Assembly: GCA_900756555.1 (NCBI GenBank) | Contig: CAAEKP010000023.1 | Coordinates: 1-15,872 of the forward strand | Reading direction: 5' to 3' | Source: Peptococcaceae bacterium | Lineage (GTDB): Bacteria; Bacillota; Peptococcia; Peptococcales; Peptococcaceae | DNA length: 15,872 bases | In this document: piece after piece, positions 7,414 through 14,510 of the stretch | Position numbering within the stretch: the stretch's first letter is position 1 | Layout: every line of letters starts with the position of its first letter | The notes under the pieces: generated by a model | Seen by the model: only the letters and a program-made list of their open reading frames with translations | The model's database searches: none | What the model was told of the DNA's origin: nothing | Made by a program: the position numbers and the translations under genes

Positions 7414-8070
7414 TTATTTCACAATGCTGCTGTTGGCAGTAACCGCTTCACTGAGATCGGCGCCGCCAGCTAAGGTGGTGACAGTCTGCCCCTCGATGCG
7501 AAACTCCACTTCATCTATACTGGCAAACTGGCACAGCGTATTGGCGATGGAATAAATCGCTAATTCTTCGCTGTTGCCCTCACTGGCCAGCTGATTGCGC
7601 AGTTCCTGACTGAAATCCACAATGCAGCGCTTTTCGTCCGGCTTCACATTGATGTCCAATAGCTGTGTACCATTGGGGATAGCCGCCACCAATCCACTGT
7701 TCTGATCCGGCCCTTCCAGCAACGTTTCCATAGTAGCCCGCGCCATACCCTCCACTTTAGGAATCTGTTTCTCTGTTTTCACCAGCTTCTGCTTGTCAGC
7801 ATCAGCAAAATACAAACTGACTGTAATCTCCTGCACTGGCTCACCCATGGTCTGCACTGGCTCATAGGTTTCTTCAATACTGATATCATTTGGGTCTGGC
7901 ACTTCCAGCGTGTTGCTCTGCTGACTGCCATCCTCATCCGCCAGATTCATAGATGCATCCTGCTGAAAATCCTGCTTGAGCTGCGATAATGTTTCACTGG
8001 CCCGGCTGCACCCCATAGCGCATACCAGCAACAACGCTGCAATCAAAATCATACTCCATACTTTTTTCAT
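7414..8070 (-). CDS. GerMN-domain lipoprotein
   Basis: 218-residue predicted lipoprotein. The basic N-terminus and hydrophobic core (4-18) lead to A-M-G-C with C21 as probable lipidation site; the -3 position is Ala rather than Leu, a weak lipobox. A low-complexity acidic linker (about 25-80) precedes a GerMN domain (about 82-205): VSLYFADADKQKLV, ARATMETLLEGP, IPNGTQLLDINV, CIVDFSQEL and the closing SIDEVEFRIEGQ. GerMN domains occur in GerM, needed for sporulation and germination in Bacillus subtilis, and in LpqB-type cell-envelope proteins. A role in spore or cell-envelope assembly is inferred, not shown. ATG has GGAGGGAAAGG just upstream. Monocistronic, convergent with metQ. Confidence 0.9.
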   Translation of the reverse strand: MKKVWSMILIAALLLVCAMGCSRASETLSQLKQDFQQDASMNLADEDGSQQSNTLEVPDPNDISIEETYEPVQTMGEPVQEITVSLYFADADKQKLVKTEKQIPKVEGMARATMETLLEGPDQNSGLVAAIPNGTQLLDINVKPDEKRCIVDFSQELRNQLASEGNSEELAIYSIANTLCQFASIDEVEFRIEGQTVTTLAGGADLSEAVTANSSIVK

Positions 8071-8146
8071 AACCTTTCCCTCCGTCTGTTCTCCACCGCG
8101 CCGCCTGAGTCTGTCCAGAATTTGGCCTGACGGTTCATTCTGCTAC

Positions 8147-8175
8147 AGTATATTATCCGCAGTGAAAAATTATGA
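8147..8175 (-). promoter_or_regulatory. Candidate mother-cell (sigma-E-like) promoter for the GerMN gene
   Basis: On the minus strand TCATAAT (8169-8175) fits the sigma-E -35 pattern KMATATT at 6 of 7 positions and AATATACT (8147-8154) fits CATACAHT at 6 of 8, with 14 bases between. No good sigma-A -35 pairs with the TATACT here. Pattern match only. Confidence 0.35.
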
Positions 8176-8189
8176 CGGAGGATTTTTTC

Positions 8190-8218
8190 GTGACAACAGC
8201 GGCAAATGCGGATATACT
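8190..8218 (+). promoter_or_regulatory. Sigma-A-type promoter of the XRE membrane regulator
   Basis: GTGACA (8190-8195), 17 bases, TATACT (8213-8218). The implied leader to the ATG is about 155 bases and includes two similar palindromes. Confidence 0.6.
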
Positions 8219-8247
8219 ATTAAAGTGTATCACAAACAGCCCGCAAC

Positions 8248-8278
8248 GCGTAAATCGCTGCGAACCGCGATAAATCGC
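8248..8278. repeat. Paired palindromes in the leader, possible operator
   Basis: GCGTAAATCGC (8248-8258) and GCGATAAATCGC (8267-8278), the second a palindrome (GCGAT-AA-ATCGC). They lie about 25-55 bases downstream of the predicted start site and on the same DNA face (about 20 bases apart). Could be sites for the XRE protein encoded next. No gene is seen in 8071-8380. Confidence 0.35.
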
Positions 8279-8380
8279 CATGTCAAAATCTTTTTACATA
8301 GAAAAATGCGGCTTTGTCAAACATCTTTGCTGGCAAAGTTACAGTCTCTGCCCTAGAATGCAGACAGGAGGAATGTCATA

Positions 8381-8959
8381 ATGGAAATCAGCAAACAAAT
8401 CAAAAAACACCGACTGGACGCGGAACTTTCACAGGAGGAGCTGGCGGAAAAAATCTTCGTCACCCGCCAGACTATCTCCAACTGGGAAAACAACCGCAGC
8501 TACCCGGACATCAACAGTCTAATCTTGCTGAGCAATTTCTTTGATATTTCTCTGGACATTCTAGTAAAAGGAGATCTGGAAGAAATGAAAGAAGAAATCA
8601 AGTTGGAGGATATTCAACAATTCAATCGCGACAGCAAAATATACACTGCCCTGCTGGCAGCTCTTGTGCTTTCTGCTGCACCGCTCTTGTTTTATCTGCA
8701 TCGGCTGGGGATTGTTCTTTGGGCAGCGCTATGGAGCGTTTCCATGTATTTTGCCTATCGAGTGGAGAAGCAGAAAAAAGCCCACGATATTCAAACCTAT
8801 CGGGAGATTGTCGCTTTCACCGAAGGCCAGCGGCTGGACGAAATTCAAAAAAACCGCGAGATTGGCAAGCGGCCATACCAGAAGGTTTTGATTGTGCTTC
8901 TCGTCACATTTAGCGCATTTTTCGTTAGTTACGGAATGAGTATGCTGTTAAATCACTAA
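8381..8959 (+). CDS. XRE-family regulator with three-helix membrane domain
   Basis: 192 residues. An N-terminal Cro/C1-type helix-turn-helix (about 5-60) is very clear: LSQEELAEKIFVTRQTISNW followed by ENNRSYPDI. A short acidic linker (64-82) leads to two hydrophobic helices (about 87-105 and 109-126), a charged cytoplasmic-looking stretch (128-166) and a third helix (168-190). This layout is a known Bacillota arrangement, in which a DNA-binding domain is tethered to the membrane, but the signal is not known for this protein. AGGAGG is found ten bases before ATG 8381. Transcribed alone. Its last codon (His) and stop lie inside the left copy of a 51-bp repeat, and the functional terminator that probably served it is now 1.6 kb away. 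Confidence 0.87.
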   Translation: MEISKQIKKHRLDAELSQEELAEKIFVTRQTISNWENNRSYPDINSLILLSNFFDISLDILVKGDLEEMKEEIKLEDIQQFNRDSKIYTALLAALVLSAAPLLFYLHRLGIVLWAALWSVSMYFAYRVEKQKKAHDIQTYREIVAFTEGQRLDEIQKNREIGKRPYQKVLIVLLVTFSAFFVSYGMSMLLNH

Positions 8960-9004
8960 ACCATAAAAAGCTATTGCACGAATCGTCATCTCGCTTGAGA
9001 TGAC
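8954..9004 (+). repeat. Left copy of 51-bp direct repeat bounding the kinase island
   Basis: Matches 10595-10645 at 49 of 51 positions; differences are A/G at 8973 and C/T at 8994. It starts at the last codon of the XRE gene (CACTAA) and ends within a hairpin. Flanks on both sides differ between copies, so the repeat has sharp borders. Confidence 0.92.
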
Positions 9005-9012
9005 GATTCGTG
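8977..9012. other. Perfect 16-bp hairpin without T-tract (remnant terminator)
   Basis: CACGAATCGTCATCTC (8977-8992) pairs perfectly with GAGATGACGATTCGTG (8997-9012) around GCTT. No T-run follows on either strand, so it should be a poor intrinsic terminator. It is the left version of the terminator hairpin intact at 10606-10664. Confidence 0.75.
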
Positions 9013-9136
9013 TAGAGAAGGTGGCATTAAGTATGCTAATTATCAAATAATATATTTTTATGCCGCACTCTCCGTTTTTTTGAACAAACCTTCTTTAACT
9101 ATCCATTTTAAATATTTTTATTTGGTTTTCCATAAA
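9013..9136. other. AT-rich left end of the island, no gene seen
   Basis: Low-GC sequence between the left hairpin and the kinase stop codon. No open frame of note and no clear terminator for the kinase gene. A ribosome-site-like AGAAGGTGG precedes a five-codon frame at 9032, which may be a fragment of a lost gene. Confidence 0.4.
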
Positions 9137-10024
9137 TTATTGATTTAATAATTTTGTTAAACTATAATCTAATATTTTACTCTTTCTTTCCGCAATCATT
9201 ATCTTATAGAAATCTTTTTGCAAGTCACTGATTGCCTCGGTTTCGTCAATTATGCAATTTATCTTATCTAAATTAATACGTTTTGTTATTTCCAGTAAAG
9301 CTTTATTGCAATCCTCGCTTTTTAGACTTGAAATATAATCATAATAGGCAATTTTCTTTCCATCCTCTACTATTGCCGACGTAGGGAATACATAAACCCT
9401 TTGATTAATTTCCTTTTCATCATTGATTACATCTGTCATCTTTTTATGGTCCAGTTGCGGGAACAGGCAAGAGCCGCAATCATAAATCGGCGCTATTTTC
9501 GCTGATTGATTTGGCTCATCAACTAAAATGCCCCAGTTGCCATTATGCCGGTCAAAATTACCTAACAAAGCATCTGCGATAAACATTTGCCAAAAAAACT
9601 CTTTTAACAGTTGCGGCTCTATTAACGCCTGCTCGTCAATCGCTTGCAAAATAGACGATAATTCTGTGCCATAACCATTTTGTTCGCTATCCACACAAGT
9701 ATTTTTTAATTGCGCAAATTCCATCAAGTGTTTACCATCGGCCGTAAAATCCTTGCAGGCAACTACAATTTTTTCCTTTCCCTTTTTATCTGTATATTTG
9801 CCTAAAATCGTTTCTTGCGTCACAAAACCTAAACTGGCAAAAATATGGCAAGCCAGATACTCGCTAATGCAACCATTTGTATAACTCATCATTTTACTTT
9901 TGCTTGGTGTTGGCGGAAATTTTAACATATAACTCTCACTATTATAGAGAATGTTAATTTTATTGCCATTTGCGCCACCATAGCCTTTAAACTTATTCAC
10001 TTTACAATTAGTAAAATCTATCAT
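9137..10024 (-). CDS. HipA-like Ser/Thr kinase of the CtkA type (toxin candidate)
   Basis: 295-residue soluble kinase. The N-lobe has a Gly-rich nucleotide loop (GGANGNKI, 16-23) and a lysine in YMLKFP (K35). SYTNGCISEYLACHI (47-61) follows. The catalytic block GNFDRHNGNWG (155-165; D158, N163) and metal-binding DCGS (D182) are intact, so activity is expected. The layout and motif wording are those of Helicobacter pylori CtkA (JHP0940), a HipA-related kinase. Classical HipA is longer, with an additional N-terminal subdomain that is missing here. The paired XRE gene ends 18 bases upstream; GGAAGTGA precedes ATG 10024. Together they look like a HipBA-type toxin-antitoxin pair in which the kinase would phosphorylate a cellular protein; the target is unknown. 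Markedly AT-richer than its neighbours, pointing to transfer. Confidence 0.88.
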   Translation of the reverse strand: MIDFTNCKVNKFKGYGGANGNKINILYNSESYMLKFPPTPSKSKMMSYTNGCISEYLACHIFASLGFVTQETILGKYTDKKGKEKIVVACKDFTADGKHLMEFAQLKNTCVDSEQNGYGTELSSILQAIDEQALIEPQLLKEFFWQMFIADALLGNFDRHNGNWGILVDEPNQSAKIAPIYDCGSCLFPQLDHKKMTDVINDEKEINQRVYVFPTSAIVEDGKKIAYYDYISSLKSEDCNKALLEITKRINLDKINCIIDETEAISDLQKDFYKIMIAERKSKILDYSLTKLLNQ

Positions 10025-10042
10025 TATTTCACTTCCGTTCGA

Positions 10043-10468
10043 TTATAGATATTTTTTTCTCAAATAATTCGCCTGTTCTTCCGAAATTACCCCTGCCCAA
10101 AAATCTGCATTGATAGAGCCGGACAATTCTCCCCATAAACAATCCAAATACGATACTTGCTGTTTCTCGCCTTCCACATAATCATCAATTGCTTTTTGTA
10201 AATGAGCGGATAAATTCGTTTCTAAATAAGTACGGTCTTTCGGTTTGCCTGTTTCTTTATTAACAGCAACATCAGCCTTTAACTTTATTGCTTCATCAAT
10301 AGATATGTCCAATGCATTTGCGAGTTTCTGCAATGTTTTTACGCTGCAACGAGTTAAATCCGTTTTTCCCGAGCAAATATCAGATAAAGTTGCCCAAGGT
10401 ATGCCACTTTTCTTCGCGAGAGCATATTTTGTCATTTCTTTTTGTCGCAATAATTCATTAATAGTCAT
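10043..10468 (-). CDS. XRE-family antitoxin-like regulator paired with the kinase
   Basis: 141 residues. Cro/C1-type helix-turn-helix at about 5-60: MTKYALAKKSGIPWATLSDI, then SGKTDLTRCSVKTLQKLANAL. The middle (65-100) is polar, and the C-terminus (105-141) has a conserved-looking aromatic segment, LDCLWGELSGSINADFW and EEQANYLRKKYL, which could be the part that binds the kinase. Start chosen at ATG 10466-10468: GGTGAT, an exact match to the 16S 3' end, lies seven bases upstream. An in-frame GTG at 10477 would overlap that site. Expected role by analogy with HipB: bind and neutralise the kinase and repress the shared promoter, which carries TATC/GATA palindromes. Function is inferred from gene pairing. 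Confidence 0.85.
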   Translation of the reverse strand: MTINELLRQKEMTKYALAKKSGIPWATLSDICSGKTDLTRCSVKTLQKLANALDISIDEAIKLKADVAVNKETGKPKDRTYLETNLSAHLQKAIDDYVEGEKQQVSYLDCLWGELSGSINADFWAGVISEEQANYLRKKYL

Positions 10469-10485
10469 ATTTATCACCCAATATT

Positions 10486-10514
10486 ATTGTATCGGTTTCC
10501 CGATATATCGTCAA
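10486..10514 (-). promoter_or_regulatory. Sigma-A-type promoter of the antitoxin-kinase pair
   Basis: On the minus strand TTGACG (10509-10514), 17 bases, TACAAT (10486-10491). The start would lie only about 12 bases before the ATG, giving a very short leader. The spacer is filled by a palindrome, so a bound repressor would block polymerase directly. Confidence 0.82.
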
Positions 10515-10529
10515 GCAGCTATCCAGATA
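10490..10529. promoter_or_regulatory. Putative antitoxin operators (TATC...GATA palindromes)
   Basis: Site 1 is TATCGG-TTTC-CCGATA (10490-10505), a perfect 6+6 inverted repeat lying in the promoter spacer and touching the -10. CGATATATCG (10501-10510) overlaps its edge and the -35. Site 2 is TATC-CA-GATA (10520-10529), centred 27 bases further upstream. Escherichia coli HipB operators are also TATCC/GGATA inverted repeats, so the half-site is similar while the spacing differs. Confidence 0.6.
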
Positions 10530-10594
10530 TCAATCGTGTAACCTTGTTGCTAATCAAATTTTACTATTTCTCAGAATATTTTTAGCAATAGTAG

Positions 10595-10645
10595 CACTAA
10601 ACCATAAAAAGCTGTTGCACGAATCGTCATCTCGTTTGAGATGAC
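10595..10645 (+). repeat. Right copy of 51-bp direct repeat bounding the kinase island
   Basis: Matches 8954-9004 at 49 of 51 positions, offset exactly 1641 bases. It still contains CACTAA, the last codon and stop of the XRE gene, although no XRE coding sequence precedes it here, and it forms the left part of the working gerAC terminator. The stretch 10515-10594 before it holds no gene. Confidence 0.92.
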
Positions 10646-10664
10646 ACCAGTGCAGCAGCTTTTT
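10606..10664 (-). terminator. Intrinsic terminator of the gerA operon (symmetrical, bidirectional)
   Basis: Long hairpin: AAAAAGCTG (10606-10614) with CAGCTTTTT (10656-10664), TGCAC (10616-10620) with GTGCA (10650-10654), an internal loop, then GTCATCTC (10626-10633) with GAGATGAC (10638-10645) around GTTT. A T/A tract lies at both ends, so it works in either direction. It follows the gerAC stop by 4 bases and probably once served the convergent XRE gene too. Confidence 0.9.
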
Positions 10665-10668
10665 CTTT

Positions 10669-11784
10669 TTAACGATATTCAAACAGCTCTATCTTTGTTT
10701 CTAAATTTACTTCTATCTCTGCTTCACTGAACTGCTGCGGCCAGTCCTGCACCTTTACCACCTCAGGATGCCAGGCATACAGCCATTGCCCCAGACCAAA
10801 GGCATCGCCTTTTTCTTTTTGCGCCTGTTGCAGTGCATCTTCAATACGTTTGGTCAACTGTTTTTTTGCCTCCTGCTGAATGTGCTGATTCAACTGCTCT
10901 ATCTCCGTCAGAGAAATATTTTTGGTCAGTGTTTTGTTCTCCACCACATACAGCGTTCCTTCCATGTTGGCCCGCACCCGCAAAGGATTTGCCGACAACA
11001 GTTCCCACCTGCACTTGCTCTTGTGCATCTCCAGGGTGATGTCTTCCTGTTCTGGCCCGGCATTGGGCAGGGTGGTCATCTCTTTACCGCCGGTAATCCA
11101 GCGATAGCCCGTCATCCATTCCTGATCCACCCAGCGCAGCAGCACACCATCCTGCAATAACGCGCCGCCTTTGAGCTGCAATTCTTTTTCACCTTTAGCA
11201 GCTACCTTCGGTATTACCAGCACTTCATGCAATTCATTACCGGCTCTCAAGTAGTAATCATTAATCATGGTGGCATTGCCTTTCATGCGGCGATTCTGGT
11301 CTTTCAGCAAATTCGCCAGATAAAACATATCTACTTTAGCCAAATCGGGCTTAGCCTGCAAAATGTCGCCCGCCTTGCCCTCCACCGCCAGCAGATTGGT
11401 GCGGCGGCGCAGCACATGCTGCTTCAGCAGATATTCCAGCCCATGGTCAATATCATGCTGCATCAGTTCTTCCCCCAGCAGCACAATATCCAGATGGTCC
11501 AGATAAATTTCCCGCGGCGCACGCAGAGCAATCTCTTCCAGCGCATCACCCACTGAATCACCCTTGCCGCTGATAATCCACAAGCTCTCGTCGCTGACAT
11601 TTTCATCTGATGCTTTTGGCATAATCAGCTGCAAAGTCAACTCATACTGTTCCTCTGCATAATCCACCGCAATCGCCTGCGCCAGCGCCAGCTGGTTAAA
11701 CTCTTTTTTATCCCAGCAGCCACTGCACAGCAAAGCAGCGGCAAGCAATAATAAACCTAATCTGATATGCGCTGTCATTTTCAT
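10669..11784 (-). CDS. gerAC: Spore germinant receptor, lipoprotein subunit (GerAC family)
   Basis: 371-residue lipoprotein. Signal peptide with hydrophobic core 9-20 and S-G-C-W-D at the cleavage site (lipidated C23), the usual GerAC opening, followed by KKEFNQLALAQAIAVDY. Other family blocks are IYLDHLDIVLLGEEL, VLRRRTNLLAVEGKAGDIL and a C-terminal coiled region (about 285-345) ending in EAEIEVNLETKIELF. It anchors the receptor complex on the outer face of the inner spore membrane. The ATG overlaps the gerAB stop by 4 bases (ATGA), and GGAGGGG lies upstream. Third gene of the operon and the last before the terminator. GerA-type receptors respond to amino acids or sugars; the ligand cannot be read from the sequence. 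Confidence 0.94.
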   Translation of the reverse strand: MKMTAHIRLGLLLLAAALLCSGCWDKKEFNQLALAQAIAVDYAEEQYELTLQLIMPKASDENVSDESLWIISGKGDSVGDALEEIALRAPREIYLDHLDIVLLGEELMQHDIDHGLEYLLKQHVLRRRTNLLAVEGKAGDILQAKPDLAKVDMFYLANLLKDQNRRMKGNATMINDYYLRAGNELHEVLVIPKVAAKGEKELQLKGGALLQDGVLLRWVDQEWMTGYRWITGGKEMTTLPNAGPEQEDITLEMHKSKCRWELLSANPLRVRANMEGTLYVVENKTLTKNISLTEIEQLNQHIQQEAKKQLTKRIEDALQQAQKEKGDAFGLGQWLYAWHPEVVKVQDWPQQFSEAEIEVNLETKIELFEYR

Positions 11785-12887
11785 GGCTGCTGCCCCTCCT
11801 TTCTGCGGCTATACAGAAAAGTGCCAAGGACAATAAGCAACAGCGCCAACGGCACAAACCAGATGCTGATTTGGCTCAGCCACTGCTCTAACTGGAACAG
11901 CTGCAAAATATTTTTTACAAAAATGCTGACAAGCAATAATACCAGCACCACGCCCCAATGCAGCCAAACGTTTTTTTGCCGCTGTACCAACTGATGCAGC
12001 CCTTCTGAGGCACACCACACCAGCAGACTGCCATTGATAAACACAATCACCATCCACAGTATGGTGAACAGTGCTTCTGTGCGCTCCAAAAACGGCCCCA
12101 GCCGCACCATTCGCGCCAATTCCAGCGGCAGCCACACCGCTGACCCCAAACCAGATTGCCCAAACACGCCCAGCGAAATAACAATCCAGGCTGTGGACAT
12201 AACAGTGGACAAAAGCAATGCTAACCACAGCTGCCCTCTAATTGATTTTTTTGTGTTCAAAGCCGGATAAATCATCAGCAATGCCAATAAACCACTATAG
12301 CCATAAATGCTATGCAAGGCAGCCTCCTGCAACATTGTTGAATCTTTCAGTTTTAACGGCAGCATTACGTTCAAAGAAAACACATCCAGATTGCCCACCG
12401 TCACCAGCAATAACATCAGCACCGCCACCAGCGTGCAAAGCACTGCCGTGCGCGCCATGTCCTCCAAGCCGTTCCAGCTCATCCATCCCACCAGTAAAAA
12501 CATGGTGCACAGCAATACAAAACGCGGTGTTTCAATCAGCATCTGCCCGCCCAGCATTTCCACAAAGCTGCACAGGCAAATCACTGTGAAAGCCATATAA
12601 AATAAAACCAGCAACACACCCAACGCCTTGCCCAGCGGTTTTCCCAACATCCGGGGCAGCGCTTCCACAAACCCCACTTCTTTGCAGCGCATTGCCCAAA
12701 AGCTGCAAACGCCGATAATTAGCAGCCCCATCAGTAAACCGGGCAGCAGCACTACCATACCGGCAGTACCATTATCCTTGGCAATAAAATAGGGCAATAC
12801 CCAAAACACACTGCCTTGATGCAGCAATAATACAAGGTGAAACACTTCCCGATTGGATATCAATTTACTGCTGCCCACGACTGTCAT
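11781..12887 (-). CDS. gerAB: Spore germinant receptor, permease-like subunit (GerAB family)
   Basis: 368-residue integral membrane protein with about ten hydrophobic segments and short charged loops, the APC-superfamily fold of GerAB/GerKB. The N-terminus (SKLISNREVFHLVLLLHQGSV, key residues I-S-x-R-E) and AMRCKEVGFVEALPRMLGKPLG are the expected family blocks. In B. subtilis this subunit binds the amino acid germinant. It overlaps gerAA by 23 bases and gerAC by 4, so all three are co-translated. The start is uncertain by a few residues: ATG 12887 has GAGGGG only two bases upstream, an awkward distance, and an in-frame GTG at 12878 is at about 11 bases. Confidence 0.93.
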   Translation of the reverse strand: MTVVGSSKLISNREVFHLVLLLHQGSVFWVLPYFIAKDNGTAGMVVLLPGLLMGLLIIGVCSFWAMRCKEVGFVEALPRMLGKPLGKALGVLLVLFYMAFTVICLCSFVEMLGGQMLIETPRFVLLCTMFLLVGWMSWNGLEDMARTAVLCTLVAVLMLLLVTVGNLDVFSLNVMLPLKLKDSTMLQEAALHSIYGYSGLLALLMIYPALNTKKSIRGQLWLALLLSTVMSTAWIVISLGVFGQSGLGSAVWLPLELARMVRLGPFLERTEALFTILWMVIVFINGSLLVWCASEGLHQLVQRQKNVWLHWGVVLVLLLVSIFVKNILQLFQLEQWLSQISIWFVPLALLLIVLGTFLYSRRKEGQQP

Positions 12888-14490
12888 CTCCCCTCTGTGC
12901 TATGGATTGTACACGGCGATGCCAGAACGAACCGCCTCCACCTTTGCCTTCCTTGCGATCCGGCTCCCGAAACTGCGGCCGCACCATCATCTGCCAGCGC
13001 GGTGCGCGCACCAGCACATCTCGCAGCTCATTCAGTTTTAACGGCGCTAACGGTTCCAGATAAGGAAATCCAAAGGAGCGCAAATGCACCAGATGAATAA
13101 TAATCAGCAGCCAGCCCAGCATCACGCCGTATAAACCAAAGGTGGCAGCCAGCAGCATCAACGGGAAACGCACCAGACGGATGGGATAAGATGCCTCCAT
13201 GGAGGGTACAGTGAAGGAGCCGATTGCCGTGATTGCCACCACAATCACCATCTGCGGCGCTACCAGATGAGCGCTCACTGCCGCATCACCGATGACCAGC
13301 GCACCAACAATACCGATGGTGTTGCCGATGGCACCGGGCAGACGAATACTGGCTTCCCGCAATAATTCAAAAGATAATTCCATAATCAGCGCTTCCACAA
13401 AAGCAGGAAACGGCACACCCTCCCGCGCCGAGGAAATGCTGAGCAATAAACTCAACGGCAGCATCTCGGGATGAAAGGATGTGACCGCTACATACAGGGA
13501 CGGAAAGGTTGTTGCAATTAACACGCCCAGATACCGCACCCAGCGCATAAAGGTGCCCGCCCACACCCGATTGTAATAATCCTCCGGCGATTGCAGCAGC
13601 TGCACAAACATCAGCGGCAGCAGCAACACCTCCGGCGAGCCGTCCACCACCAGCGCCACCCTTCCTTCCAGCAGCGAAGCCGCCACTTTATCCGGTCGTT
13701 CCGTATATTGAATCTGCGGAAAAATGGAAAACGGCGCGTCCTCGATATACTGCTCAATACAGCTTCCATCTAAAATGCTGTCCACATCTTTTAGATTGTC
13801 TAAACGGCGGTGGATTTCGGCAATAATATTTTCATTGGCGATACCTTCCAGATACACCACAGAAACAATGGTCTGCGTCAAACGGCCCAACGTTTTTTCT
13901 TCCAGTTTTAGTTTATCGGTGCGCAGACGCCGGCGAATCAGAGCAGTATTTACGCGCAGCACTTCCGTGAAAGCCTCCTGCGGACCGCGCAGCACCATTT
14001 CATTTTGTGCGGAGCCCACAGGACGGGCAGGAAAGCCTTTGGCGTCAATGATAAAACCCTGACGGCAGCCATCAATCAGCAGCAATACATCACCGTTCAT
14101 CATTGCCAGGCGGCCTTGCTCTAAATCGTCAGTAGATTCTACTTCACCGGCAGGCAGCAAATGCTGTTTAAGAAAAGAAAAATATTTTTGCGTTTTTTTA
14201 TCATTTTCTGCATCATATTGAGCCAGTTCTGCGTCTATAAAAAGGGGTTGTAAAATATTATCATGCACTACTCTGCTGTTGGTCATACCATCGAAAAAAA
14301 ACACAGCAGCACGATGACCCTGCTCGCCGCCGATGGTAAACTGCCGATAAACCAGATCGCTGCAACGCACATAACAATCCTGCAGCCAGGCCATATCCTG
14401 TTCCAGCACACCGCTAAAAGGCATTTGGGGCTGAGAAGAAGAGGACGCATACACCGCAGCCTGCGGTCTTTGTAATTGTAATTTTTTCAT
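12865..14490 (-). CDS. gerAA: Spore germinant receptor, GerAA-family subunit
   Basis: 541-residue membrane protein. A long soluble N-terminal part (about 1-300) carries the family marks GPQEAFTEVLRVNTALIRRRL, where the GPxE-F and N-T-x-L-I-R-R-R residues are diagnostic, and EGRVALVVDGSP. It is followed by a membrane domain (about 305-480) with SSAREGVPFPAF, ELLREASIRLP, IGNTIGIVGALVIGDAAV and the ASYPIRLVRFPLML block. The C-terminal tail is basic and Gly-rich. Subunits of this family assemble into a pentameric ion channel that opens on germinant binding. ATG 14490 has AAGGAGG seven bases upstream. First gene of the operon; the promoter upstream looks forespore-specific. Confidence 0.95.
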   Translation of the reverse strand: MKKLQLQRPQAAVYASSSSQPQMPFSGVLEQDMAWLQDCYVRCSDLVYRQFTIGGEQGHRAAVFFFDGMTNSRVVHDNILQPLFIDAELAQYDAENDKKTQKYFSFLKQHLLPAGEVESTDDLEQGRLAMMNGDVLLLIDGCRQGFIIDAKGFPARPVGSAQNEMVLRGPQEAFTEVLRVNTALIRRRLRTDKLKLEEKTLGRLTQTIVSVVYLEGIANENIIAEIHRRLDNLKDVDSILDGSCIEQYIEDAPFSIFPQIQYTERPDKVAASLLEGRVALVVDGSPEVLLLPLMFVQLLQSPEDYYNRVWAGTFMRWVRYLGVLIATTFPSLYVAVTSFHPEMLPLSLLLSISSAREGVPFPAFVEALIMELSFELLREASIRLPGAIGNTIGIVGALVIGDAAVSAHLVAPQMVIVVAITAIGSFTVPSMEASYPIRLVRFPLMLLAATFGLYGVMLGWLLIIIHLVHLRSFGFPYLEPLAPLKLNELRDVLVRAPRWQMMVRPQFREPDRKEGKGGGGSFWHRRVQSIAQRGDDSRGQQ

Positions 14491-14510
14491 AACGGCCTCC
14501 TTTTTTCCCT

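Noticed and set aside
10469..10477. GTG start for the antitoxin-like protein
   Set aside because: It overlaps the GGTGAT ribosome site that suits ATG 10468.
8954..10645. Integron attC-type cassette
   Set aside because: The hairpins lack the GTTRRRY / RYYYAAC core boxes, and no integrase is present.
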